From: Pseudoxanthomonas winnipegensis
GTDB taxonomy: Bacteria > Pseudomonadota > Gammaproteobacteria > Xanthomonadales > Xanthomonadaceae
Reading direction: 5' to 3'
DNA length: 64,000 nt
Assembly (NCBI RefSeq): GCF_004283755.1
Contig: NZ_SHMH01000004.1
Span: 124,001 to 188,000 of the forward strand
Made by a program: the position numbers and the translations under genes. The notes beneath the pieces were generated by a model that was not told the DNA's origin, did not search any database, and was given only the letters and a program-made list of their open reading frames with translations. Positions 1 to 8,316 of the stretch are shown here, one piece after another. The number at the start of each line of letters is the position of its first letter. Position 1 is the stretch's first letter.

Positions 1-926
1 TGCACGTCGATCGCCGCGGGCGAGCCGTACAGCACGGCCGGGTCGAGATTGCCCTGCAGCGCCACCGTGCCGGCGGTGCGGCGCGCGGCTTCCTCCAGTT
101 CCACCAGCCAGTCCACGCCGACCGCCTCGGTGCCGCTGGCGGCCAGCGCCTCCAGGTGCGCGGCGTTGCCCTTGCCGAACAGGATCAGCGGCGCGCGCTC
201 GGCGCCATGTCCGCGCTCCAGCTCGGCGGCGATGCGCTGCAGGTAGGGCAGGGAGAACTCGCGGTACATGGCCGGGCTCAGCACGCCGCCCCAGGTGTCG
301 AACACCTGCAGCGCCTGCGCGCCGGCCGCGTGCTGGGCGGCCAGGTAGGCGATCACCGCATCGGTGTTGACCTTGAGCAGCGCGTGCAGCGTGTCCGGGT
401 CGTTGAGCGCCATCGCCTTGATCCGGGCGAAGTCCTTGCTGCCGCCGCCTTCGACCATGTAGCAGGCCAGCGTCCATGGGCTGCCGGAGAAGCCGATCAG
501 CGGCACGCGGCCGTCCAGCTCGCGGCGGATCAGGCGCACCGCGTCCATGACGTAGCGCAGCTCGGTCTCCATGTCCGGCACGCCCAGGCGCGCGACCTCG
601 TCGGCGCTGCGTACGGTGTGGCGGAACTTGGGGCCTTCGCCTTCGACGAAGTACAGCTCCAGCCCCATCGCATCGGGGATGGTGAGGATGTCGGAGAACA
701 GGATCGCCGCGTCCAGCTCGAAGCGCGCCAGCGGCTGCAGCGTGACCTCGCAGGCGATCTCGGGGTGCTTGGCCATGCCTAAGAAGCTGCCGGCGCGCGC
801 GCGGGTGGCGCGGTACTCGGGCAGGTAGCGCCCGGCCTGGCGCATCAGCCACACGGGCGTGCGATCGGTGGGCTGGCGGCGCAGGGCGCGCAGCAGGCGG
901 TCGTTCTTGAGCGGCGGCAGGGACAA
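1..926 (-). CDS. hemE: Uroporphyrinogen decarboxylase HemE, C-terminus outside the window
   Basis: Decarboxylates the four acetate side chains of uroporphyrinogen III to give coproporphyrinogen III in cytosolic heme synthesis. About 308 codons are visible and the frame stays open to base 1; full-length HemE is about 355 residues, so only the C-terminus is missing. The N-terminus carries the family signature [13 protein letters not shown], followed by the substrate-binding segment [13 protein letters not shown] and a [10 protein letters not shown] segment. The best start is a TTG at 924-926 with GGAAG about 8 bases upstream; no ATG or GTG lies close enough to the conserved N-terminus. It lies downstream of aroK-aroB and several accessory genes on the same strand. 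Identification is firm; the start codon is inferred. Confidence 0.95.
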   Translation of the reverse strand, partial: MSLPPLKNDRLLRALRRQPTDRTPVWLMRQAGRYLPEYRATRARAGSFLGMAKHPEIACEVTLQPLARFELDAAILFSDILTIPDAMGLELYFVEGEGPKFRHTVRSADEVARLGVPDMETELRYVMDAVRLIRRELDGRVPLIGFSGSPWTLACYMVEGGGSKDFARIKAMALNDPDTLHALLKVNTDAVIAYLAAQHAAGAQALQVFDTWGGVLSPAMYREFSLPYLQRIAAELERGHGAERAPLILFGKGNAAHLEALAASGTEAVGVDWLVELEEAARRTAGTVALQGNLDPAVLYGSPAAIDV

Positions 927-952
927 GGCAGGTCTTCCGTAAAGAGAGGGAA

Positions 953-1510
953 TCAGGCGGGGGAGGGCGCGGGGAGGCGGCCGGGCAGGATCAGGCCGTA
1001 CAGCAGCAGGTCCTCGAAGACCCCGTGCTTGCATTCGTGTGACACCAGGCGGCCTTCCAGACGCAGGCCGGCCTTCTCCATGACCCGGGCCGAGGCCGGA
1101 TTGCGCGCTAGGCAGGCGCCGCCGATGCGGCTCAGGCCGAGCGCGGTGTGGCCATGATCGATCAGGCGGCGCGTCGCTTCGGTGGCATAGCCCTGGCCCC
1201 AGTAGGGCACGCCGATCCAGTAGCCCAGCATCGCCCGCGCGTGGGTGCGGGACATCTCGTGCAGGGCGACGGTGCCGATCAGGGCACCGTCCTGGCGCAG
1301 CGTGATCGCGTAGGCGATGCGCGTGCCGGCGGCCAGCGCCGGCGCCAGTCCGGCGATCCAGGCCTGCGCCGCGCCGTCGGGGTAGGGGTGAGGAATATTG
1401 GCCGTGGTGTCGGCCACGCGCGCATCGCCGGCCAGGCGCTGCACGTCGGCCGCGTCCGAAGGCAGGTACGGACGCAGCCGCAGGCGCGCCGTGTCGAGGA
1501 CCGGCTGCAT
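953..1510 (-). CDS. GNAT N-acetyltransferase, RimJ/RimL-like
   Basis: A 185-residue acetyl-CoA-dependent acetyltransferase of the GNAT fold. The start ([19 protein letters not shown]) is typical of the RimJ/RimL/Acetyltransf_3 group. The acetyl-CoA-binding region [17 protein letters not shown] lies near residues 95-115, followed by the conserved [19 protein letters not shown] block. The family acetylates protein N-termini, polyamines or small molecules, and the substrate cannot be read from sequence. It lies 2 bases downstream of the WGR-domain gene and 26 bases upstream of hemE on the same strand, so co-transcription is likely. Confidence 0.85.
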   Translation of the reverse strand: MQPVLDTARLRLRPYLPSDAADVQRLAGDARVADTTANIPHPYPDGAAQAWIAGLAPALAAGTRIAYAITLRQDGALIGTVALHEMSRTHARAMLGYWIGVPYWGQGYATEATRRLIDHGHTALGLSRIGGACLARNPASARVMEKAGLRLEGRLVSHECKHGVFEDLLLYGLILPGRLPAPSPA

Positions 1511-1512
1511 GG

Positions 1513-1770
1513 CTAGGCGCGCGGCGCCTCGAAGCCGTGCACGAACATCACCTGATAGCCGCGCTTGATGTGCGTGTCGCGCAGCTTCTCGAACGCGGCG
1601 GTGGCCTCGGCCTGGGCCATGAACTGCTCGCGTCGCAGCTGCCCACGCCCCCCGACCTGGCCAGCCTCGCGCAGCAGCTCCCAGCCGCCGAACAGGTCCG
1701 GCTGCAGGGTCAGCTGCAGGTAGCGGGGCGTCTGGCCCACGCTGGGGTGTTGCTGGAGAAGGACGCGCAT
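1513..1770 (-). CDS. Small WGR-domain protein
   Basis: An 85-residue protein that is essentially a single WGR domain. It shows [22 protein letters not shown], a basic GGRGQLRRE patch, and a C-terminal helix ending [17 protein letters not shown] domains occur in PARP-type enzymes and as stand-alone bacterial proteins; a nucleic-acid-binding role is suggested for the domain but not established for the stand-alone form. The ATG at 1768-1770 starts just before the domain, 29 bases after the upstream regulator gene ends, and its stop lies 2 bases before the GNAT gene. Longer reading through the regulator gene is not credible. Confidence 0.8.
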   Translation of the reverse strand: MRVLLQQHPSVGQTPRYLQLTLQPDLFGGWELLREAGQVGGRGQLRREQFMAQAEATAAFEKLRDTHIKRGYQVMFVHGFEAPRA

Positions 1771-1799
1771 GGCGGCGATTGTAGCCAAGCCGCTCTGGT

Positions 1800-2750
1800 T
1801 CAACCGCGAAAGCTGCGCCGATAGGCCGAGGGCGAAGTGCCGAGCGTCGCGGCGAAGCGCTGGCGCAGCGAGATGGCGCTGCCGAATCCCGCCTCGGCCG
1901 CGACGCGATCCAGCACCAGGTCGCTGGTTTCCAGCAGCCGCTGCGCGCGCGCCAAGCGCTGGTGCGCCAGCCAGTCGCCGAGGCTGGCGCCGGTCGCCTG
2001 GCGGAATCGTCGGGTGAAGGTGCGCCGGCTCATCAGCGCGCGCGCGGCCAGCGCGTCCACGCCCAGGCGCTGGTCCAGGTGGGTCATCGCCCATTCGAGA
2101 ACCTGCGCCAGCCGTGCGTCGCCCGGGTCGGTGGGCAACGGCTGCTCGATGTACTGGGTCTGCCCGCCCTGGCGATGCGGCGCGACCACCAGCCGCCGCG
2201 CGATGCGGTTGGCGACCTCGGCGCCGTGCAGGCGGCGCACCAGATGCAGGCAGCAGTCGATGCCGGCCACGGTGCCGGCCGAGGTCAGCACGTCGCCGTC
2301 ATCCACGTACAGCACATCCGGCTGCAGCCGCACCTGCGGATGGCGCCGGGCGAAGGTCTCCAGCGCGGCCCAGTGCGTGGTCGCCGGGCGGCCGTCGAGC
2401 AGCCCGGCATCGGCCAGCACGAAGGTGCCCAGGCACAGCCCCACCAACTGCGCACCGACGGCGTGAGCGCGGCGCAGCGCGTCGATCAGCACGGCCGGCG
2501 CCGGTTCGTCCCGATCGCGCCAGGAGGGGACGATCACCGTGTCGGCGCCGTCCAGGCCTTCCAGTCCGTAAGCCGGCTGGACGCTGAAGCCGGCATCGGT
2601 GCGCAGCGGACCGGGCTCGGCGGCACAGACGCGCAGCTCGAAGGCGGGCAACCCCGGCTCCGCGCGCGGCTCGAACACCTGGCATGGCACGGCCAGGTGG
2701 AAGGGACTGATGCGGTCGAAGGCGACTACGGCGATGCGATGCGGCGACAT
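1800..2750 (-). CDS. FtrA/GlxA-type transcriptional regulator (DJ-1/PfpI plus AraC HTH)
   Basis: A 316-residue regulator. Residues 1-170 form a DJ-1/PfpI-like domain with a nucleophile-elbow-like cysteine at about 106 (VGLCLGTFVLADAG). Residues 215-312 form an AraC-type DNA-binding domain with two helix-turn-helix units (ALMSRRTFTRRFRQATG and the AAEAGFGSAISLRQRF block). Relatives such as GlxA, FtrA and CdhR control catabolic genes; ligand and targets here are unknown. It is transcribed divergently from the cysteine hydrolase-cupin gene with 94 bases between them, so control of that gene is a reasonable inference. The WGR, GNAT and possibly hemE genes follow on the same strand. Confidence 0.9.
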   Translation of the reverse strand: MSPHRIAVVAFDRISPFHLAVPCQVFEPRAEPGLPAFELRVCAAEPGPLRTDAGFSVQPAYGLEGLDGADTVIVPSWRDRDEPAPAVLIDALRRAHAVGAQLVGLCLGTFVLADAGLLDGRPATTHWAALETFARRHPQVRLQPDVLYVDDGDVLTSAGTVAGIDCCLHLVRRLHGAEVANRIARRLVVAPHRQGGQTQYIEQPLPTDPGDARLAQVLEWAMTHLDQRLGVDALAARALMSRRTFTRRFRQATGASLGDWLAHQRLARAQRLLETSDLVLDRVAAEAGFGSAISLRQRFAATLGTSPSAYRRSFRG

Positions 2751-2844
2751 GGCCCGATTCTATCGAAAGTCGCGCATCGGGCCACTCGTCGACCCCGCGA
2801 CCGGTGCCCAGACTGGCCGCCTTCTTCAACGAAAGGCTGCCGCC

Positions 2845-3789
2845 ATGCCCGCTCCCCGTCGCGCCCTGCTGGTCATCGACGTCCAGAACGAATACTTCAC
2901 CGGCCAGCTGCGCATCGCCCACCCGCCGGTGTCCGCATCGCTGCCCAACATCGTCCGCGCCATCGACGCCGCCCGCGCGCAGCGGGTACCGGTGGTCGTG
3001 TTCCAGCACACCATGGCGGCCGACGCGCCGGTGTTCGCCGATGGCAGCGACGGCTGGGCGCTGCATCCGGATGTGGCGGCACGCCCGCGCGATCACCACC
3101 TCCTCAAGGCGCATCCCAGCGTGTTTACCGCCACCGACCTGGCCGCGTGGCTGGCCGCGCGCGACATCGATACCGTGACGGTGGTCGGCTACATGACCCA
3201 CAACTGCAACGCGTCCAGCGTCTTGGAGGCCTTCCATCGCGGCCTGCGCGTGGAAGTGCTCGGCGATGCCAGCGGCGCGCTGCCTTACGCCAACGCCGCC
3301 GGCCAGGCCAGCGCAGAAGAAATCCACCGCGTCTTCAGCGTGGTCTTCCACAGCAACTTCGCCGCCGTGGTGAGCACCGACGCCTGGATCGCGGCGCTGC
3401 AGGCCGGCCAGGCGCTGCGGCCGGACAATGTGCTGAGCTCCCACCAGTGCGCGCGGTCCGCCACGGCCCAGCCAATGCCGACGGTGATCCGCAGCCGCGA
3501 CTTCACCGGGACGCACGCCTGGGAGGCCTTGCCGATCGCGCGGCTCGACGGCGTCGGCGTGCGCCTGCACTGGACCGATCAGCCCTATGTCTGGCACGTC
3601 AACGACGGGCAGGAGGTCTTCGCCGTGCTCGACGGACGCGTGCGGATGCACTGGCGCCAGGACGGCGCCGAGCGGACCGCGCTGCTGGAAGCCGGCGATG
3701 TCTTCCACGCGCCGGAAGGCACCGAGCACGTCGCCCATCCGCAGGGCGCGGCGCGCATCCTGGTGATCGAGCGCGAGGGCAGTGTCTAG
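2845..3789 (+). CDS. Isochorismatase-family cysteine hydrolase fused to a cupin domain
   Basis: A 314-residue two-domain protein. Residues 5-195 are an isochorismatase-like hydrolase with the expected triad D12 (VIDVQNEYF), K88 (HLLKAHPSVF) and C121 (YMTHNCNASS), preceded by the non-proline cis-peptide region VVGYM. Residues about 230-314 form a cupin barrel (WHVNDGQEVFAVLDGRV, then GDVFHAPEGTEHVAHP) with His/Glu candidates for metal binding. The family hydrolyses amides or isochorismate; the substrate is unknown. The start is the ATG at 2845 with GAAAGG upstream. It is transcribed away from the FtrA-type regulator and converges on aroB. The fusion is unusual because most relatives lack the cupin. 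Confidence 0.88.
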   Translation: MPAPRRALLVIDVQNEYFTGQLRIAHPPVSASLPNIVRAIDAARAQRVPVVVFQHTMAADAPVFADGSDGWALHPDVAARPRDHHLLKAHPSVFTATDLAAWLAARDIDTVTVVGYMTHNCNASSVLEAFHRGLRVEVLGDASGALPYANAAGQASAEEIHRVFSVVFHSNFAAVVSTDAWIAALQAGQALRPDNVLSSHQCARSATAQPMPTVIRSRDFTGTHAWEALPIARLDGVGVRLHWTDQPYVWHVNDGQEVFAVLDGRVRMHWRQDGAERTALLEAGDVFHAPEGTEHVAHPQGAARILVIEREGSV

Positions 3790-3804
3790 CGGCGCGGCCT
3801 AGCT

Positions 3805-4917
3805 TCAGCCCATGCCGGCCAGCACCGGCAGCACCTGGGCCTCGTCCACGTCGGGCACCACCTCGGCCTTGCCGATGCCGCGCCACAGCACCAGGCGCAG
3901 GCGGCCGGCGATGTTCTTCTTGTCCAGGCGCATGCGCGCCAGCAGGGCCTGTGGCGACAGGCCGGGCGGGATGTCGGTGGGCAGGCCGCAGGCGGTGAGC
4001 AGCGCGATCAGGCGCTCGGTGTCGGCGGCCTCGCTCATGCCCAGCCTGGCCGAGAGCCGCGCGGCCAGCACCATGCCCACGGCCACCGCCTCGCCGTGGT
4101 TGAGGTTGTCGTTGGCCACGCCGCCGTAGCCCTGTTCGGTCTCGATGGCATGGCCGAAGGTATGGCCCAGGTTGAGCAGGGCGCGCTCGCCCTTCTCCAG
4201 CGGATCGCGCGCCACGATCGCGGCCTTGGCCTCGCAGCTGCGTGCGATGGCGGTGGCCAGCGCACCGGCATCGCCATCGAGCAGCGCGGTGTGCTCGGCC
4301 TCCAGCCATTCGAAGAACAGCGGATCGCCCAGCGCGCCGTACTTGACCACTTCGGCCAGCCCGGCACGCAGTTCGCGCGGCGGCAACGTGGTCAGCGCCG
4401 TGGTGTCGGCGAACACCGCGCGCGGCGGATGGAAGGCGCCGACCAGGTTCTTGCCCTGCGGGATGTCCACCGCGGTCTTGCCGCCCACCGACGAGTCGAC
4501 CATCGACAGCAGCGTGGTCGGCAGCTGGACCACGTCCACCCCGCGCATCCAACACGCCGCGGCGAAGCCGGCCAGGTCGCCGACCACGCCGCCGCCCAGG
4601 GCAAACACGCAGGCATCGCGGGTGGCGCCCAGTTCGGCCAGCGCCTCGATGGCCGCGCCGAAGTGGGCCAGCGTCTTGGACTCCTCGCCGGCCGGCAGCA
4701 CGAAGCGCGCCAGCTGCAGCTCCGGGCGCGCCTCGCTCAGCGCCTGCGCCACCGCGTCGGCATACAGCGGCGCCACGTGGGTATCGCTGACCAGCAGCGC
4801 ATGGCGGCCGCGCACGTGCTGGGCCAGCGCCTTGCCCGCGCGCAGCAGGCTGGGGCCGATGTGAATGGCGTAGGGCGCGTCGCCGCCGACGTGGACGGTC
4901 TGGGTGGCGGGGGTCAT
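3805..4917 (-). CDS. aroB: 3-Dehydroquinate synthase
   Basis: Converts DAHP to 3-dehydroquinate, the second step of the shikimate pathway, using NAD+ and a divalent metal in the cytosol. The 370-residue length is normal. Visible signatures are the NAD-binding GGGVVGD at 108-114, [11 protein letters not shown] at 141-151 with catalytic K147, the GKN lysine at 156, [12 protein letters not shown], and the metal-binding [12 protein letters not shown]. The start ATG overlaps the aroK stop in an ATGA arrangement, which points to translational coupling in an aroK-aroB operon, the usual gammaproteobacterial order. Confidence 0.97.
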   Translation of the reverse strand: MTPATQTVHVGGDAPYAIHIGPSLLRAGKALAQHVRGRHALLVSDTHVAPLYADAVAQALSEARPELQLARFVLPAGEESKTLAHFGAAIEALAELGATRDACVFALGGGVVGDLAGFAAACWMRGVDVVQLPTTLLSMVDSSVGGKTAVDIPQGKNLVGAFHPPRAVFADTTALTTLPPRELRAGLAEVVKYGALGDPLFFEWLEAEHTALLDGDAGALATAIARSCEAKAAIVARDPLEKGERALLNLGHTFGHAIETEQGYGGVANDNLNHGEAVAVGMVLAARLSARLGMSEAADTERLIALLTACGLPTDIPPGLSPQALLARMRLDKKNIAGRLRLVLWRGIGKAEVVPDVDEAQVLPVLAGMG

Positions 4918-5459
4918 GCGGTGGAAGCTCCGGTGGGTTGCCAGTCGCGCGCCAGCCGCCCGACCAGGGCGGCGGTGGCTTCGCCCGGCGTGAGGCGGTC
5001 TGCGTCGAGCACCAGGTCGGCGACCTGGCGGTAGAGGGGATCGCGCACGGCGATCAGGTCGGTGAGCACCTGGCGGCGGTCGACGTTCTGCAGCAGCGGG
5101 CGGTTGCGGTCGCGGGCCACGCGCCGCAGCTGGGTCTCCACGTCCACGCGCAGATAGATGACGAAGCCGCGCGCCTGCATCAGCGCTCGATTATCTGCAT
5201 CGAGCACCGCGCCGCCGCCGCTGGCCACGACCTGGCCTTCGCCGGCCAGCAGCTGCGCCAGCGCCGCGCGTTCGCGGGCGCGGAATCCGGCCTCGCCCTC
5301 GTGCTCGAAGATCTCCGGGATGCTCGACCCGGCGGCCTCGACCACGGCGTGGTCGGCATCGACGAAGCGCAGGCCGAAGCGTTCGGCGATGCGGCGGCCG
5401 ATCGAGGTCTTGCCGGCGCCCATCGGGCCGACCATCACGAGGTTGGGGGCGGGATTCAT
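4914..5459 (-). CDS. aroK: Shikimate kinase
   Basis: Phosphorylates shikimate at the 3-hydroxyl with ATP. The 181-residue protein starts at the ATG at 5457-5459 ([19 protein letters not shown]), which places the Walker A motif at residues 11-19 as in other shikimate kinases; a start 39 bases further upstream adds a non-homologous tail. Asp34/Asp36 (FVDADHAV), FRARE and SGGGAVLD contribute shikimate contacts, and RNRPLL is the lid. It overlaps aroB by 4 bases. An NMP-kinase-like reaction in the shikimate pathway is certain from family and context. Confidence 0.96.
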   Translation of the reverse strand: MNPAPNLVMVGPMGAGKTSIGRRIAERFGLRFVDADHAVVEAAGSSIPEIFEHEGEAGFRARERAALAQLLAGEGQVVASGGGAVLDADNRALMQARGFVIYLRVDVETQLRRVARDRNRPLLQNVDRRQVLTDLIAVRDPLYRQVADLVLDADRLTPGEATAALVGRLARDWQPTGASTA

Positions 5460-5523
5460 CGCTCCGGATGATACTGGCGCCTCGCGCGCACCGGCCACGG
5501 CCGTTGCAGGCGAAACTGCGGCC

Positions 5524-6333
5524 TCAGCCGGCGATCACCCGCCGCTGCGCGTCCACGCGGACCACGTGGTCGGCCAGCGCCGGCAGGGTGCGCAGCGCCT
5601 GGCGGCTGACGCGCTCGTAGTGCTGGACGAAGCGCTCCAGCTGCGGGCGGGTCATGGCGGCGCGCGCGGGATGCTCGGCCTGCAGGCCTTTTTCGGCCTG
5701 CCAGCGCCAGTCCACGACATGCTCAAAGCCCGGCGGCTGCAGGAACCACAGCGTGTCGCAGGTCCGCCACAGCGCCGGGTAGTCGCGCGCCAGCGCGGCG
5801 TTGCAGTGGCTGCGCCAGGTGGCGTCGCGGTCCTCGTCGCGCTCCAGCGCGTTGATCGGCACCACCAGGGCGGCCTGCGCCTGGGCCGGTGTGCCCAGGC
5901 ACCAGCCCTCGAAGATCACCAGATCCACCGGCCCGTCCAGCCGCGGCCAGGTCGATTCGGCCGCGCGGTCGTCGGCCAGCTTGTCGAAGCGCGGCAGCGC
6001 CACCGGGCGGCCCTCGCGCAGGGCCTGCAGCGTGTGCAGGGCCAGCGGCAGGTCGTGGGTGCCGGGCGGGCCGCGGGTGACCAGCAGCGGGTGCACCTGG
6101 CGTGCCAGGGCCTGGCGCGCGTCGCGGGTCAGGTAGAAGTCGTCCAGCGACAGCACCGCGCTGCGCAGGCCTTCGCGCTGCGCGGCCTGCGCCAGCTGCG
6201 CGGCCAGCGTGGACTTGCCGGTGCCCTGCAGCGCCGACAGGCCCCAGACCGGCACCGCCTGCGGCAGCGCACGCGCGCTGCGCAGCGCCGCGGACACCAG
6301 CGAATCGGGGAAGCCGTGCGTGGGATGCGTCAT
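5524..6333 (-). CDS. P-loop kinase, D-glycerate 3-kinase-like
   Basis: A 269-residue P-loop kinase with Walker [13 protein letters not shown] at residues 31-42, a [13 protein letters not shown] block, [10 protein letters not shown] and IFEGWCLG, the pattern of the GLYK-type D-glycerate 3-kinases related to phosphoribulokinase and uridine kinase. Plant homologues make 3-phosphoglycerate from glycerate. In bacteria the exact substrate of this family has rarely been tested, so the name is inferred from family. The ATG at 6331-6333 is the best start although no clear ribosome site is visible. It lies just upstream of aroK on the same strand and is divergent from pdxH with 48 bases between them. 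Confidence 0.82.
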   Translation of the reverse strand: MTHPTHGFPDSLVSAALRSARALPQAVPVWGLSALQGTGKSTLAAQLAQAAQREGLRSAVLSLDDFYLTRDARQALARQVHPLLVTRGPPGTHDLPLALHTLQALREGRPVALPRFDKLADDRAAESTWPRLDGPVDLVIFEGWCLGTPAQAQAALVVPINALERDEDRDATWRSHCNAALARDYPALWRTCDTLWFLQPPGFEHVVDWRWQAEKGLQAEHPARAAMTRPQLERFVQHYERVSRQALRTLPALADHVVRVDAQRRVIAG

Positions 6334-6381
6334 CGGGCGACAATAGCGCACCGCCCGCGGGCCGCTGCCGTATCCAACCAG

Positions 6382-6996
6382 ATGAGCGAAGTGCAAGTCG
6401 ATCTGTACGCCGAAGCCCTGAACACCTTCTCGGCCCTGTACGAAGAAGCCCGCCAGAGCGGCACCGAGCCCGAGTACAACGCCATGAGCGTGGCCACCGC
6501 CACGCTGGACGGCCAGCCCTCGCTGCGCACCGTGCTGCTCAAGGCGCACGACGCGCGCGGCCTGGTGTTCTACAGCCATCTGGACAGCCAGAAGGGCCGC
6601 GAGCTGCAGGCCAATCCGCGCGCGGCGCTGCTGCTGCTGTGGCGCACGCTGCGCGAGGCCGGCATCCAGGTGCGCATCGAAGGCGCGGTCCAGCTGGTCA
6701 CCGACGCCGAGGCCGATGCCTACTTCGCCACGCGTCCGCGCGAGAGCCAGCTCGGCGCCTGGGCCTCGGCGCAGTCGCACACGCTGAAGGACGCGGCCGA
6801 ATTCCACGATCGCCTGGCCCAGGTCGAGGCTGAGTTCGACGGCGGCCCGGTGCCGCGTCCGGATGGCTGGACCGGGTTTCGCGTGGTGCCGGACAGCTTC
6901 GAGTTCTGGTACGGCGCCAGGTTCCGCCTGCACGAGCGCTGGCGCTATGAGCGCGCGCCGGACGGCCACTGGTCCAAGCGGATGCTGTTTCCTTGA
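6382..6996 (+). CDS. pdxH: Pyridoxamine/pyridoxine 5'-phosphate oxidase
   Basis: FMN-dependent oxidation of PNP or PMP to pyridoxal 5'-phosphate, in vitamin B6 synthesis and salvage. At 204 residues it is close to the family length. FMN-binding segments [25 protein letters not shown] are split over residues 48-75, with [12 protein letters not shown] and the C-terminal [15 protein letters not shown] ... WSKRMLFP signature. It starts at the ATG at 6382 immediately after a divergent promoter region shared with the glycerate-kinase-like gene. The acetyltransferase gene follows with a 55-base gap. Confidence 0.96.
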   Translation: MSEVQVDLYAEALNTFSALYEEARQSGTEPEYNAMSVATATLDGQPSLRTVLLKAHDARGLVFYSHLDSQKGRELQANPRAALLLLWRTLREAGIQVRIEGAVQLVTDAEADAYFATRPRESQLGAWASAQSHTLKDAAEFHDRLAQVEAEFDGGPVPRPDGWTGFRVVPDSFEFWYGARFRLHERWRYERAPDGHWSKRMLFP

Positions 6997-7051
6997 TCGG
7001 CCGCCTGCGACGCCTGCCGGTGCGCCGGCCGACCGTCCTGTTGCCGCTGTC

Positions 7052-7513
7052 TTGAGCGCCGCGTTCTCGATCCGCGCGGCCAGCGCGCAGGACCTGCGCG
7101 CCTGGGCCAGCCTGCAGGGCGAGCTGTGGCCCGACCAGGACCTGGACGCCCGCGCGCACGTGGCCGAGGCGCTGCAGCGCGCCGATGCCGGCAACTTCCT
7201 CGCCTTCGCCGCGGACGGCACGGCGGTCGGCTTCGCCGAGGCCGCGCTGCGCAACGACTACGTCAACGGCACCGACAGCTCGCCGGTGGCCTTCCTGGAG
7301 GGCTGGTACGTCAATGCGCACTGGCGCGGTCAGGGCGTCGGACGCGCGCTGCTGTCGGCGGTGCGGCACTGGGCGCAGGCCCAGGGCTGTACCGAGCTGG
7401 CCTCCGACACCGCGCTGGACAACGTGGCCGCGCAGCGCGCGCACGCCGCGTGCGGCTTCGCCGAGACCGAGCGCGTGGTGTACTTCCGCATGGCGCTGGA
7501 CGACGAGGCCTGA
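7052..7513 (+). CDS. Aminoglycoside 6'-N-acetyltransferase-like GNAT protein
   Basis: A GNAT protein of 153 residues. The segments ALRNDYVNGTDSSPVAFLEG, WYVNAHWRGQGVGRALL and ELASDTALDNVAAQRAH plus GFAETERVVYF closely resemble chromosomal AAC(6') enzymes, which transfer an acetyl group to the 6'-amine of aminoglycosides. That the enzyme acts on a drug is inferred; chromosomal relatives may have other natural substrates. No ATG or GTG is available in frame after pdxH, so TTG at 7052 is the likely start, with a poor ribosome site. Its stop overlaps the start of the next gene (TGATG), so the two are probably translated together. Confidence 0.8.
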   Translation: MSAAFSIRAASAQDLRAWASLQGELWPDQDLDARAHVAEALQRADAGNFLAFAADGTAVGFAEAALRNDYVNGTDSSPVAFLEGWYVNAHWRGQGVGRALLSAVRHWAQAQGCTELASDTALDNVAAQRAHAACGFAETERVVYFRMALDDEA

Positions 7514-8313
7514 TGGCGATCGGCCCGCGCCGCATCGTCTGCCTCACCGAGGAGCCCTGCGAGACGCTGTACGCGCTGGGCGAATCGGCGCGCATCGTCG
7601 GCATCAGCGGCTTCACCGTGCGCCCGCCGCAGGCGCGGCGCGAGAAGCCCAAGGTCGCCGCATTCACCAGCGCCAACATCGACAAGATCCTGGCGCTCAA
7701 GCCGGACCTGGCGATCGGCTTCTCCGACATCCAGGCCGAGATCGCCGCCGCCCTGGTCAAGGCCGGCGTGGAGGTGTGGATCGCCAATCACCGCAGCGTG
7801 GCGGGCATCGTCGATTACGTGCGCCGGCTGGGCGCGCTGGTCGGCTGCGCGGCGCGCGCCGAGGCGTATGCCGGCGCGCTCGAGCGCGGCCTCGATGCCA
7901 TCCGGGCGCAGGCCGCGTCGCTGCCGCGGCGGCCGACGGTGTACTTCGAGGAATGGGACCAGCCGCTGATCACCGGCATCCAGTGGGTGGCCGAGCTGAT
8001 CGAGATCGCCGGCGGCCGCGACGCCTTCCCAGCGCTGTCGCGCGAGCCGCTGGCCAAGGGCCGCATCCTGGCCGATGGCGCGCCGGTGATTGCCGCGGCG
8101 CCGGACATCATCCTGGGCTCTTGGTGCGGCAAGCGCTTCCGCCCCGAGCAGGTGGCCGCGCGGCCGGGCTGGGAGTCGATCCCGGCGGTGCGCGAGGGCC
8201 AGCTGCACGAGATCAAGTCGCCGCTGATCCTGCAGCCCGGCCCGGCCGCGCTGACCGATGGCGTGCAGGCGATCGCCGCGATCATCCAGGCCTGGAGCCG
8301 GCGGACGCGCTGA
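7513..8313 (+). CDS. BtuF-like cobalamin/iron-siderophore-binding fold protein without signal peptide
   Basis: A 266-residue periplasmic-binding-protein fold of the BtuF/FecB class. It begins RIVCLTEEPCETLYALGESARIVG, continues with the interdomain block NIDKILALKPDLAIGFSDIQ, and has a second lobe around GIQWVAELIEIAGGRDAFP. Characterised relatives bind vitamin B12 or Fe(III) complexes for an ABC transporter. There is no recognisable signal peptide at the ATG at 7513, and no BtuCD genes lie nearby, so it may act in the cytosol or be an orphan. It overlaps the preceding acetyltransferase by one base and converges on the MFS gene. Confidence 0.8.
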   Translation: MAIGPRRIVCLTEEPCETLYALGESARIVGISGFTVRPPQARREKPKVAAFTSANIDKILALKPDLAIGFSDIQAEIAAALVKAGVEVWIANHRSVAGIVDYVRRLGALVGCAARAEAYAGALERGLDAIRAQAASLPRRPTVYFEEWDQPLITGIQWVAELIEIAGGRDAFPALSREPLAKGRILADGAPVIAAAPDIILGSWCGKRFRPEQVAARPGWESIPAVREGQLHEIKSPLILQPGPAALTDGVQAIAAIIQAWSRRTR

Positions 8314-8316
8314 CGC

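Noticed and set aside
7300..7513. Cobalamin riboswitch before the BtuF-like gene
   Set aside because: The upstream bases are coding sequence of the acetyltransferase; no B12-box-like sequence was seen.
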